DNA from: Gammaproteobacteria bacterium
GTDB lineage: Bacteria > Pseudomonadota > Gammaproteobacteria > SZUA-229
DNA length: 64,000 nt
Direction: 5' to 3'
Assembly (NCBI GenBank): GCA_030148865.1
Contig: JASBSR010000024.1
Span: forward strand, 1-64,000
Shown here: positions 28,124 to 36,602 of the stretch, piece by piece
Numbering within the stretch: position 1 is the stretch's first letter
How the letters are laid out: every line of letters starts with the position of its first letter
Notes under the pieces: generated by a model
The model's database searches: none
What the model was told of the DNA's origin: nothing
What the model saw: the letters and a program-made list of their open reading frames with translations, nothing else
Position numbers and translations under genes: made by a program

Positions 28124-30583
28124 TTACTGATTAATTTTAAGCATTTGCAGAATATTGGTGCGCATTTCTTTATTGAGTAGCTGACGTGCATGTTTGTCCG
28201 CGCGCAGGAAAGCGTTACCAAAATGAAGATTTCCAGAGTCCGCGTCGCGCAAAAAACGTGTCTCAATTAAAGTTTCGATGAAGTTCGAGATTAGTTTTCG
28301 ATCATAAAAATCAGGTGAATTCAGTTCGTGTATCATCGAGATACGCTGCGCCATCAAATAGCAATGGTTTTCCAGTTCTTCGCGAGACAGCTGTGCTTCA
28401 CCGGTGCGTGACAATAAGGCAAGCGTTAGATAGTACACCTCCAGGGTAGGTGAAATTACGCGCGCCAGTAATTTTAGCTGAGAGTATTGTGCAGAACCCG
28501 ATCCCGGCTGGGTGAATACATCGAGCTGTTCATTCTTCAGTAACAGGCCGTGCTGAGCCATGTCATCGAGTATGCGATCAATAGTTAACAGCAGCTGATC
28601 CTCCGTCCAGGGTAAAAACAGCTCGGCGCGAATGAAAGGATATGCGAGTTCGAGTAGAGCGTGGATCTGATGGCGTGTCTGGCTGCGAATATTTAGAAAA
28701 CAGCAGGCAATCAATGAGGGCAGAGCCAGCAAATGCAAAATATTATTGCGGTAATATGTCAGCGAAACCGAATGTTTTGAATCGAGATAAATAATATCAC
28801 CCAGTTGATGCTTGCGGCGTTTGGCCAGACGCAGGGTCACTATCTGTTTGATTTGCTGTAGCGGCTCAAGTTCGGTGATCTGTACACGGTCAGAATAATC
28901 AAGCGCGCGAATAATTGAGCTGTAAACAGAAATCAGGCGGCACAGTTCCTGTTCGTCGATATGCTGTTTCGATGTGGCGAGCAGAATCGTTGAAATCAGG
29001 TTCACCGGGTTAACCGCAGCCGCCTGATTAATGTGCGTCATAATAGTGTTTGCGGTCTGCGAGACGGCGGCACGCAACCAGATCGGGCGCGCCGTTTCAT
29101 CAAACTCAGTACTAGCCCAGTTGGGGTGCTGGGTGTCTAGAATATCACTAAGATAGACCGGAGCGGCAAAGTTAGCGTAGACCTTTCCGTAATTGCCCCT
29201 GATATTAAACATCGCGCGTAAGGAGCTCAGTAGCGTCTCGTCTTTTTTGTCATTGCCGCTCAGTTCAGCAGCATAGGTTTTGCTTTCAAGTAGTTTTTCG
29301 TAGCCGATATATACCGGGATAAAAGCCACTGGGCGTTGTCGATAACGCAAAAATCCGCGCACTGTCATCGTCAGCAGACCGGGCCTGGGCTTAAGTAGTC
29401 GGCCCGTGCGACTTCGTCCGCCTTCGATAAAGTATTCAATCGGCATGCCGAGAGCTAATAACGAAGCGAGATACTCCTGCAGAACAGCAGAATATAACTT
29501 GTTATCCCTGAAACTACGACGAATAAAAAAGGCACCCCCACCGCGCATCACCGAACCTAATACTGGCATATTAAGATTCTTTCCGGCGGCGATGTAAGGA
29601 ATGGCGAGGCCGTCACAGTGGATGATATACGACAACAATAAATAGTCGATATGGCTTCGATGGCAAGGGACATAAACCAGCTCATGTGTTAATGCAAGAT
29701 TTTTGAGGTATTCATTACTAGAAATCACAATACCCGAATAAAATTTATTCCAGAACCAGGTCAGCACACGCTGCATCATCTGAATAGTGACGCTGGTACA
29801 GTCTGCAACAATCTCACTGAGGTAGCGGCGCGCCTGCAGGGTAGCCTGATATTCAGAAAGACTGTCGTCAGCGGCGCGGATCGCAATAGCATTTTTAACC
29901 GCAGGTTTTAGTAATAGCGTTCTAAGCAGTGTCCGGCGGTGAGAAATATCTGGCCCCAGTGTGGCGGTTTTCATTTCATCGAGACGATCAGCCAGATTCT
30001 GTTGGAGATGATCGATAATCGCGTCACTGTCAGTTTCCGGAAAAGCAGTTGAGTTATAGTGAATGACCTTAGAAAAAGTTAGTAAGGTTCTTTTGCCATG
30101 AAATAAAATAGTAAACAGGCGGCGTGTACGACCGGCAACGCCCCAGGAATCGGCAAACAGAATTTGTAACCAGTGTTTATGTTTAGCCACAGGTCGTCCC
30201 CAAAATGTTGTGACTGGAACGAACTGGATTTCGATATCAGGGTGTTCGCGCAACTTGTCCACCAGGCCGCGGAGCTTACGCGAGCGTTTAGGCTGCTTTA
30301 GCAGCCAGGCCTTAAAGGGCTGGCGCGGCGCTATGGCATAAACGGATTGCCAGCGCTTAAGCTCGGGATGGTTGATTGGGTCCAGCGGTGATGGCAGGCC
30401 AAGACGTTTGCACTCGTGCTCAAGCACAAGCAAACACGACCAGGCACGTGCATGCAGCACATATACTACCGGCTTCCCGGGATCCAGATTAAAGCTTTCT
30501 GGCCGATCTGGCAGAGCACTGGAGCGCACCCATAAATACAGGATTTTACGCGCAACAAAGTTGATCGACTGACGGACAGTCAT
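28124..30583 (-). CDS. plsB: Glycerol-3-phosphate 1-O-acyltransferase
   Basis: 819 residues. It makes lysophosphatidate from glycerol-3-phosphate and acyl-ACP/CoA at the inner membrane, the first step of phospholipid synthesis. Catalytic HX4D block is PCHRSHIDYLLLSY (near residue 310). Further acyltransferase motifs are GGAFFIRRSFRDNKLY and FIEGGRSRTGRLLKPRPGLL. Length is that of the E. coli-type enzyme. A phospholipase-D-type synthase gene ends 93 bases upstream on the same strand, so both are phospholipid genes. Confidence 0.95.
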   Translation of the reverse strand: MTVRQSINFVARKILYLWVRSSALPDRPESFNLDPGKPVVYVLHARAWSCLLVLEHECKRLGLPSPLDPINHPELKRWQSVYAIAPRQPFKAWLLKQPKRSRKLRGLVDKLREHPDIEIQFVPVTTFWGRPVAKHKHWLQILFADSWGVAGRTRRLFTILFHGKRTLLTFSKVIHYNSTAFPETDSDAIIDHLQQNLADRLDEMKTATLGPDISHRRTLLRTLLLKPAVKNAIAIRAADDSLSEYQATLQARRYLSEIVADCTSVTIQMMQRVLTWFWNKFYSGIVISSNEYLKNLALTHELVYVPCHRSHIDYLLLSYIIHCDGLAIPYIAAGKNLNMPVLGSVMRGGGAFFIRRSFRDNKLYSAVLQEYLASLLALGMPIEYFIEGGRSRTGRLLKPRPGLLTMTVRGFLRYRQRPVAFIPVYIGYEKLLESKTYAAELSGNDKKDETLLSSLRAMFNIRGNYGKVYANFAAPVYLSDILDTQHPNWASTEFDETARPIWLRAAVSQTANTIMTHINQAAAVNPVNLISTILLATSKQHIDEQELCRLISVYSSIIRALDYSDRVQITELEPLQQIKQIVTLRLAKRRKHQLGDIIYLDSKHSVSLTYYRNNILHLLALPSLIACCFLNIRSQTRHQIHALLELAYPFIRAELFLPWTEDQLLLTIDRILDDMAQHGLLLKNEQLDVFTQPGSGSAQYSQLKLLARVISPTLEVYYLTLALLSRTGEAQLSREELENHCYLMAQRISMIHELNSPDFYDRKLISNFIETLIETRFLRDADSGNLHFGNAFLRADKHARQLLNKEMRTNILQMLKINQ

Positions 30584-30675
30584 TCAAAGCGGTCCTTTAT
30601 AGAGATCAGGGCAGTGATAAAAGTACCAGTACCGGCATAGACTATGCATAGCCTTAGTTTAGCAGGCGGACAAGT

Positions 30676-32115
30676 TTACAGGTGCCGCTTTATCGGCAAT
30701 AGCGAGAATAACCAGTTACTGATGGTCTGGGCTATGCCGCGACTGGGCTGGTGATGCTGCAGGTGACTATCGTGATGCCACTGCATACGGTTTTCCGCGT
30801 CGTACTGTAGCTGCCAGAAAGTATGCTGATCCTGCTGTATACGCCGGTTAATGTGGGTGGCAAGTGCCTGACTGTTAATTAGCAGGCCGATTTCTGTGTT
30901 CAGTTTGGCAGAACGTGGGTCAAGATTCAGTGTGCCAACATATACCCAGCACCTGTCATAGACAATGCATTTGGTGTGCAAAACATTTCGGCTGTCAGTG
31001 GCGCCCGCCGCCGAGCTTTGGTTGCGTAATTCATATAGCTCAACACCCATGTTAAGGAGCCTTTGTCGATAACGCTGGTAACCAGAAAAGGCTACGGTGA
31101 CATCAATGGACTCCAGCGAATTAGTATAAAGCTTTATACAGACGCCATGATCAATAAGCTGCTGCATTGTTCCGAGCAGTCGCTCGTCGGGGACAAAGTA
31201 CGCGCTGACAATGATGAGTTGTTCCTGAGTTTGCTGTGAACTGCGATAAAGAGTATTTACAGTCGGCTTGCCCGTGCTGTAGTCAAACTCAGGTGCATCA
31301 TAGAGCACATCAACACGAGCTGATACTGGTAGCAAATCATCACTGTGCTCGCCGGCGCATAGATTATCAACCAGATTCAGAGACTGTTTGAGCAGCGGGG
31401 GCTCTGGTTCGAGGCGTTTCTGAATTTGTCCGCGTAAATGTGCAAGATCTTTTGCCCCCGGGCGAAGCGCTATAAGCTTATGTATGGTGTACGAGAGTCG
31501 GTGACTCCAGTAAAGGTCAAAGCTTTCAGAAAGTGCTGCTACACATGCGCCGGTAATCATCAAATCCAGATCGCGGAACGTCAATGAGCGATGCAGGCCC
31601 AGATACTCATCACCAATATTACGCCCGCCGATGATTGCGACCAGGTTATCAATCACCAGTAGTTTGTTGTGCATGCGATGGTTTAATCGACTCAGTTTGA
31701 ATAATAGTTCTAATATCCGGATAAGTTTGAAGCGCGAACGATAAGTAAAAGGATTGAATAAGCGCAGTTCTATATTTTTGTGACGATTGAGAGTTGCGAT
31801 CTGGCGGTCAAGACCAAAGGTATGAATGTCGTCGAGCAGAATGCGAACGCGCACACCACGATCTGCGGCAGCGATTAATCTGTCAATCAACACCAGGCCT
31901 GAAGTGTCGAGGTGCCAGCTGTAATATTGCGCGTCGATGCTATATTCAGCCTGTTCAATCAGACGAATACGCCAGGCCAGTGCTTCTGCATTGTCGTGCA
32001 CCGCGCGTATCCGGGATAACTCGGTTTCCCGGCACAGGGCGAAACTGCGAGCAAGCCCTGAGTTGTAATCGGGTTTTAACGCAGTGGATTGATTAGCCGG
32101 TTTACGCAGTCGCAT
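30676..32115 (-). CDS. Phospholipase D-like synthase (ClsC/YmdC cardiolipin synthase type)
   Basis: 479 residues with two HKD motifs: HNKLLVIDNLVAIIGGRNIGDEY and HTKCIVYDRCWVYVGTLNLDPRS. No transmembrane helices are evident, which fits ClsC-type enzymes rather than ClsA. The core SIDAQYYSWHLDTSG is family-typical. It probably condenses phosphatidylglycerol with another phospholipid to make cardiolipin. In E. coli ClsC needs the partner YmdB, which is not seen here. It lies upstream of plsB on the same strand. Confidence 0.85.
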   Translation of the reverse strand: MRLRKPANQSTALKPDYNSGLARSFALCRETELSRIRAVHDNAEALAWRIRLIEQAEYSIDAQYYSWHLDTSGLVLIDRLIAAADRGVRVRILLDDIHTFGLDRQIATLNRHKNIELRLFNPFTYRSRFKLIRILELLFKLSRLNHRMHNKLLVIDNLVAIIGGRNIGDEYLGLHRSLTFRDLDLMITGACVAALSESFDLYWSHRLSYTIHKLIALRPGAKDLAHLRGQIQKRLEPEPPLLKQSLNLVDNLCAGEHSDDLLPVSARVDVLYDAPEFDYSTGKPTVNTLYRSSQQTQEQLIIVSAYFVPDERLLGTMQQLIDHGVCIKLYTNSLESIDVTVAFSGYQRYRQRLLNMGVELYELRNQSSAAGATDSRNVLHTKCIVYDRCWVYVGTLNLDPRSAKLNTEIGLLINSQALATHINRRIQQDQHTFWQLQYDAENRMQWHHDSHLQHHQPSRGIAQTISNWLFSLLPIKRHL

Positions 32116-32182
32116 GCACGGAATATATCAGACTTGCTGAACAATCGCGCTGTGGCAAAAATATGCGCAGCGCTGGTGTTGG

Positions 32183-32617
32183 CTAATGTTTACTATGATC
32201 CGAGATAAAACTGTCGCCGAGATATTGCGCCAGCGCGGCACAGATGTTCCGCACCGCAGCGGCGGCATAGAGTTCGCGCTGTGGGCTGCTCCAGACTGTG
32301 TTCGGCCATGCGGCATCGCTCTGCTGGCGACCCACAATATGGATGTGAAGCTGGCTGACGATATTGCCGATGCTGGCAATATTGAGTTTTTCGCTGGCAA
32401 AATGTTGCTTAATAAAGGCAGAGAGCTGATTGATAGCGCTTAACAGAATTTGCTGTTCGCGCGCCTCCAGCTGGTAAAGCTCGGTGTGCGCGCAGTGTGG
32501 AACCAGTATCAGCCAGGGATAGAGCGCATTATTCATCAGCAACAACTCTGCCCCGGCAAACTGACCGAGTCGGATGCAGTCATTTGCCAGGCCCTGGTCA
32601 AGCTGAAATTGAGGCAT
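32183..32617 (-). CDS. HIT family nucleotide-binding protein
   Basis: 144 residues with the histidine-triad core QLHIHIVGRQQSDAAWP, where HxH matches the catalytic part and the third histidine position is replaced (R/Q). Other family positions are LVPHCAHTELYQL and IGNIVSQ. HIT proteins hydrolyse or bind nucleoside phosphoramidates and dinucleotides. It lies 3 bases after the small membrane-protein gene on the same strand. Cytosolic, substrate unknown. Confidence 0.82.
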   Translation of the reverse strand: MPQFQLDQGLANDCIRLGQFAGAELLLMNNALYPWLILVPHCAHTELYQLEAREQQILLSAINQLSAFIKQHFASEKLNIASIGNIVSQLHIHIVGRQQSDAAWPNTVWSSPQRELYAAAAVRNICAALAQYLGDSFISDHSKH

Positions 32618-32620
32618 GGT

Positions 32621-32908
32621 TTAAACCGGCCAGAGCTCGATGCCCTGCAACAGCAGGCTGACCGCGAGCACCGCGCACAGCAGGGTCAGCGTCGCACCGG
32701 TGGCAGAAAAGCCAGACCTGAGTTGTTGCATGGCGGCGACATAGGCACCGATCAGGGCGACGACAAAGCCAAACTCGGCAATCACCAGCAGAGTCAGTAA
32801 GGGCAACAAGGTGTCGCCCTGGCTGTCAGGCACACTGGCCAGCGGCAGTAGTAATTGCACAAACACAGCCAGCGCGAGCGCGAGTACGGGAAAATTTTTA
32901 ATGGCCAT
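32621..32908 (-). CDS. Small membrane protein, hypothetical
   Basis: 95 residues with three hydrophobic segments, about residues 5-25, 33-58 and 72-92. A central loop is short and weakly charged. No domain recognised. It is tightly packed with the HIT gene (three-base gap) and the DUF2288 gene, forming a compact cluster of small conserved genes on the reverse strand. Confidence 0.6.
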   Translation of the reverse strand: MAIKNFPVLALALAVFVQLLLPLASVPDSQGDTLLPLLTLLVIAEFGFVVALIGAYVAAMQQLRSGFSATGATLTLLCAVLAVSLLLQGIELWPV

Positions 32909-32929
32909 AGCGATTCCTGTTTGTGCTGG

Positions 32930-33256
32930 TCATTGTTGACGGCGACCCTGGGTATCATCCTGCACCAGCACCCATGGTTTTACCACGACGGCCCAGACCA
33001 GGGCGTTAGATTTGTACCAGTCACGCGCCTGGTCATTGCTCACATGGATCACTTTGCCGCTCTGCATCCAGCCTTCGACAATGTCCTTGTCATCATCGGC
33101 GATGTGGTGAGCAACGCTGATCAGGTCGAGTTCAGCGGAAACATAGACCGCGTGACCGGCGGCAAAAAAATACTGCAGCTCCTTCCACGATATTTTTGCG
33201 GTTTCCAGCAACAGGTTTTTGGGCGAATTAATTTCGGCTTCGGAATCTTCGATCAT
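32930..33256 (-). CDS. DUF2288 family protein
   Basis: 108 residues. The motifs TAKISWKELQYFFAAGHAV, DLISVAHHIADDDKDIVEGW and a C-terminal VWAVVVKPWVLVQ match DUF2288, a small protein common in gammaproteobacteria and cyanobacteria. No catalytic residues are evident and the function is unknown. It lies upstream of the small membrane protein and HIT genes on the same strand. Confidence 0.8.
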   Translation of the reverse strand: MIEDSEAEINSPKNLLLETAKISWKELQYFFAAGHAVYVSAELDLISVAHHIADDDKDIVEGWMQSGKVIHVSNDQARDWYKSNALVWAVVVKPWVLVQDDTQGRRQQ

Positions 33257-33333
33257 GGTTCTGGCGGTAGTGAACAGGCGGTCATTCTAACGCGTTCGCT
33301 GGCGCAGGCACAGATGGCTGGCGGGGCCTGTGC

Positions 33334-33699
33334 TCAGTCTGGCTCCAGTGTGCTGGCGAGCAGGTCAAAGCCTTGCTGGTAGCTGCTGAAGGTGACCTTG
33401 CTCAGGCAACACTGGGCAAGTACGGCAAGATGCGTTTGCACCAGTTCGGAGAACCGGGCCAGTGAAATCTGTTTGTGCGCCGGACTAATGGTGACAGTAT
33501 TGTGACTACGGCTGTAAAAGAGTTCAAATATATAACCCTGGGCGTCGATCAGACAGTCGGCATCCTGATAGGGGCAGGCATTCAGATCCGGGCTGTCCAG
33601 CCATTGTTGTGAGGATGCCACATAGCTTAATTCATCGTCGCCTTCGTGCTTAATGATCGCGGGCCAGACAAGAATGCCGGGCAGTGGTGGGCGTATGCT
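33334..33699 (-). CDS. DUF4144-like conserved hypothetical protein
   Basis: 121 residues from GTG 33699; an in-frame GTG at 33819 would add 40 residues of non-conserved sequence. The core ILVWPAIIKHEGDDELSYVAS and CPYQDADCLIDAQGYIFEL looks like DUF4144. No signal peptide or membrane helix. Function unknown. The family call is from memory of the pattern. Confidence 0.6.
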   Translation of the reverse strand, partial: SIRPPLPGILVWPAIIKHEGDDELSYVASSQQWLDSPDLNACPYQDADCLIDAQGYIFELFYSRSHNTVTISPAHKQISLARFSELVQTHLAVLAQCCLSKVTFSSYQQGFDLLASTLEPD

Positions 33700-33834
33700 C
33701 ACAGCAGGAGCACCCGCTGGCGTGTGGCGTGTGAAAAATCTGCGGCAATAGCGACAAACGACTTCATAACCCAAGCATACTACTGCGAGATGTTCGGCGA
33801 AACCAGTTAGAGGAGCCACCCGCCCATCAGTTGA

Positions 33835-34233
33835 TCAATCTGGGTTGATGCGAAAATTTTGCTGTTGGTGCCGGCTCATATCGACGCTCAGGCGCTGCCT
33901 GGCCCAGCCGTGACGCTTGTCATGCGCCTCAAGGTAAATAACACCGCTATCGGGTAACCTGATGTGACTCTGGCTGCGGGTAAACGGCTGCTCGTCAATG
34001 TGTGGGTGAGCGAGTACGCGGTTGGCGATTACTTTCCCGTTGGCATCGACAATGCGCCAGTCATCAGCGTAGTGATCCCAGCCAGAGTCTGCGTGTTTCA
34101 GGGTGACACTCACGGCCCAGTGCTGGTCACCAGTGTTGTTAAAATCAGCCGCGACAATTTTCACCTCACCGGCGAAAGCAACGCTGCCCGAAACGAGCGC
34201 AAGTACAAAAAGACTGCGTGCGAGAAGGTTCAT
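33835..34233 (-). CDS. Secreted/periplasmic hypothetical protein
   Basis: 132 residues from ATG 34233, preceded by AGGTG about nine bases upstream. Signal peptide about residues 1-21 (LFVLALVSGSVAFAG). The mature part is a small beta-rich domain with HAPHIDEQPFTRSQ-like and VIYLEAHDKRHGW segments. No named domain is recognised. It may be a conserved periplasmic protein of marine gammaproteobacteria, but I cannot confirm that. Confidence 0.6.
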   Translation of the reverse strand: MNLLARSLFVLALVSGSVAFAGEVKIVAADFNNTGDQHWAVSVTLKHADSGWDHYADDWRIVDANGKVIANRVLAHPHIDEQPFTRSQSHIRLPDSGVIYLEAHDKRHGWARQRLSVDMSRHQQQNFRINPD

Positions 34234-34288
34234 AATAGGCACCTATGGTTCAGGCATACCGTCCCTTGATCGTTGGGCACACAGCATC

Positions 34289-34501
34289 CTAAGTAAGTGA
34301 AACCCGGATGTTTTCGTCGCCAAAGCGAACCGTATCACCCGCGACAATTTTTTTACGTTTACGGATTTCGATCACGCCGTTAACCTGTACCCGACCCGCA
34401 GCAATCACTGATTTGGCCTCACCGCCGCTGGCCACCATGCCTTCGAACTTCAGTAATTTGTAAAGTTCGACCGGCTCATGAGTGAGCACGACCTCTCTCA
34501 C
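34289..34501 (-). CDS. S4-domain RNA-binding protein (YbcJ-like)
   Basis: 70 residues, a single S4 fold with the core KLLKFEGMVASGGEAKSVIAAGRVQVNG followed by a short beta extension. Such proteins (E. coli YbcJ) bind RNA, probably during ribosome or tRNA quality control. The ATG overlaps the stop of the upstream DUF3622 gene by four bases, so the two are translationally coupled. Confidence 0.85.
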   Translation of the reverse strand: MREVVLTHEPVELYKLLKFEGMVASGGEAKSVIAAGRVQVNGVIEIRKRKKIVAGDTVRFGDENIRVSLT

Positions 34502-34722
34502 TTGTCTTTGGCGCGGCGTTTGGCCAGTTCTTTCAGATTAGTCGTTTTCAAAAGCGCAGCGACTTCATGCTGGCCCCAGGCCAGCGCTTCAGTCTCGGAA
34601 GCAAAGCCGGCCTGAGATTTAGTAATAACAGATCGCTTGCTAGTGACTCGGCGGACAACTTCAGCCGTCCAGCCGGCACCGTCCTGGACTAGCTGACAGT
34701 TGTATTTTTTACTCGGTTTCAT
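34498..34722 (-). CDS. DUF3622 family protein
   Basis: 74 residues from ATG 34722. The pattern KYNCQLVQDGAGWTAEVVRR then SVITKSQAGFASETEALAWG and a basic C-terminus is DUF3622, a small gammaproteobacterial protein. No known function. Longer in-frame starts upstream have no homology. It is coupled to the S4-domain gene. Confidence 0.75.
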   Translation of the reverse strand: MKPSKKYNCQLVQDGAGWTAEVVRRVTSKRSVITKSQAGFASETEALAWGQHEVAALLKTTNLKELAKRRAKDK

Positions 34723-34877
34723 GGCAGGCTCTGGCGTGAAAAATAATCGAATACGGGTGAGACACACAATTCTACAGACGATACCAGACAAAGTCCTGTT
34801 ATTTGTGTGAGCAGCGACAATGCCGCCACTAGTCGGCTGCCATCGCGATTCCAGCCAGTGATTACATCAGGTTGAAA

Positions 34878-35093
34878 TCAGGTACGAAATTCGTCACGAC
34901 GGTAAATCACCATGATGATAAACAGCATACAGGCAATTCCAGTTGCCGCCGGGAACAGCATAGTCGTTAGCGAATTAAGCCAGGAAAACACGTGTGGTCG
35001 GGGTTCACCACAGCGGATGAACTGGATGTAAGGCAAAAATGCGTACAGCGTCAGACCAATCGCAATTGCGCCAGATATTTCCTTGTAGGGCAT
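34878..35093 (-). CDS. Small membrane protein, possibly a shortened SemiSWEET/PQ-loop-like protein
   Basis: 71 residues with two or three hydrophobic segments. The N-terminus IAIGLTLYAFLPYIQFIRCGEPRPHVFSW recalls small PQ-loop membrane proteins that carry a FxPY...PHVFSW stretch. Those proteins are usually longer, with another helix between the tryptophan and the last segment. Here the sequence passes almost directly to the final helix (AATGIACMLFIIMVIY), as if an internal part were missing. No function is assigned. The intergenic 35094-35366 downstream holds nothing recognisable. Confidence 0.5.
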   Translation of the reverse strand: MPYKEISGAIAIGLTLYAFLPYIQFIRCGEPRPHVFSWLNSLTTMLFPAATGIACMLFIIMVIYRRDEFRT

Positions 35094-35366
35094 CGCACAG
35101 CAAAGATCGTGGATGAGTGTCCCGTCATATTAGCGGAAGAGTCGCCCTTGATACACTCAGGCAGAAACCAGTGTGTTGTTTCGGCGTGGTCGCAATCTCG
35201 GCTGGTATATCAGAGCGCCGGGAGGCAGTGCTGGTGGCAGATCGATTCATTTCAGTTATAACAACGACAATAAAATAACAAAGTTGCGGCAGAGTGCCGT
35301 CTGGGTTGTAACACAGAAAAGACCGGGCACTCAGACCGTGCGTAGCTTACCTGGAATAACCGGAAG

Positions 35367-35648
35367 CTAGTCGGTCACATGAATGCCTTTCCAGAAGGCT
35401 ACCATGCCTTTGATGTTTAGCGCAGCATCTTTCGGCGCAGGATAATATCAGGCTGCGTCTACGTTCACATCATCGTTGATGCGGATGTTGTTATAACTTG
35501 CAACCCCTTTCCAGTGGCAGGTGGTGTGTGTGCCGCTGGGTTCAAGATACTGTATCTGCACCGAGCTGATGGGGAAATAATGATGGTCTTCAACAACAAC
35601 CGTGTCGTCACTATCGGCGATAGTCGTATTATTCCAGATGGCTTTCAT
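35367..35648 (-). pseudogene. DUF427 family protein with an in-frame TGA at codon 67
   Basis: Reading from ATG 35648 gives a normal DUF427 start, MKAIWNNTTIADSDDTVV, with HYFPISSVQIQYLEPS and CHWKGVASYNN. Codon 67 (35450-35448) is TGA. Beyond it the same frame continues with YYPAPKDAALNIKGMVAFWKG to a TAG at 35367-35369, for 93 sense-or-TGA codons. In this family the position after ADAA is tryptophan (AWYYPxPK). The lesion is therefore a single TGG-to-TGA change with no frameshift. It is probably a recent nonsense mutation or a sequencing error. TGA read-through or recoding is possible but unsupported, because other TGA codons in the window act as stops (argH's neighbours, lysA, hslV). Confidence 0.8.
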
Positions 35649-35670
35649 AAGAGCGCCCTGCCTGCATGGT

Positions 35671-36222
35671 TTAACCCGGTGGTTTGCTGTAGCGGTCAAT
35701 CTTGATAAGTGCAGATTCGGGAATAAAGGTTATATCCTCACCTGCGGCAGCCAGGTTGCTACGATAGAGCGTAAAAACCGCCTTGATAAAAGATAGCTCG
35801 TCGCTGGAGTACTGAGACCAGAACGGAGCCAGTTTTTTTAAGTATGGACTGCCATTTTTGAACTGCCCGAGCTCTGCGTACGAGGCTGCCAGAGCGATAT
35901 AACGACGCCCCATTTCCTGATCAGAAAACGAATCGGCTTTACCGGCATAGGTAATCGAATGTTTTAAAGCCTTAATGGCAGCGTCATAGTTGCTCTGTTG
36001 CCTGTAGAACGTACCCATATTGTATAAGGCTATGGATACTTCTCGGGCAGTCAGGTGTTGTTTGGCGCGAGTCACTGCAGAAACATAGCTTTGTTCCGCA
36101 GCTTTTATGTTACCCGAGCGCGCCTGTTCTGTCGCCACGGATAAATCTGAGTCATAGTAAGTTTGCTGTATGCTACACGATATAAGAATAATACTGGCGA
36201 ATAATGCAAATATGAATTTCAT
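35671..36222 (-). CDS. Tetratricopeptide-repeat lipoprotein
   Basis: 183 residues from ATG 36222 with GGAG upstream. A lipobox LISC (cysteine near residue 16) follows a hydrophobic signal, so an outer- or inner-membrane lipoprotein is likely. Residues 30-150 form TPR-like helical pairs (ALYNMGTFYRQQSNYDAAIKAL; YIALAASYAELGQFKNGSPYL). TPR proteins scaffold protein complexes. No specific partner is suggested by the neighbours. Confidence 0.75.
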   Translation of the reverse strand: MKFIFALFASIILISCSIQQTYYDSDLSVATEQARSGNIKAAEQSYVSAVTRAKQHLTAREVSIALYNMGTFYRQQSNYDAAIKALKHSITYAGKADSFSDQEMGRRYIALAASYAELGQFKNGSPYLKKLAPFWSQYSSDELSFIKAVFTLYRSNLAAAGEDITFIPESALIKIDRYSKPPG

Positions 36223-36602
36223 AAAACACTCCATTGTTGGCCCTAATGCTCGTTCGTATTTGCGGGAGGCTCAATGCCTCATGCAGAGTGCCTGACCAGC
36301 GCAGCCGGGTAAACATATTGCCGTGTCTGGCTGATAATCTATTACTGTTGATTAGATGTATCGGAGGGATTCGACAGGTAAAGTCAGCATGAGTTTCCGG
36401 AAGAATCTGGCATCCTATCTCGGTCACATAAACAGGTCGTGGCAACTCAGGCAGGTGTGCCGCTACGCAGTGGCTTACGTCGATACTCGTGCCACCATGA
36501 TAAGAAAGCCTGAATGAAATTTTACAGGGCGCGCGGAAGAGCGTTTATCTTTTGGTAAGCAAGCAATGATGGTACTGCTGGTGCAGAGACGGGCCTGTCA
36601 TA
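36223..36602. other. Intergenic region without recognisable gene
   Basis: About 380 bases between the TPR lipoprotein and the ferritin-like gene, both on the reverse strand. No open frame with homology, no tRNA-like cloverleaf and no clear terminator hairpin with a T-run were found. It should contain the lipoprotein promoter. Confidence 0.5.

Noticed and set aside
35173-35370. 65-residue open frame on the forward strand
   Set aside because: It overlaps the end of the DUF427 frame, has no homology and a poor start.
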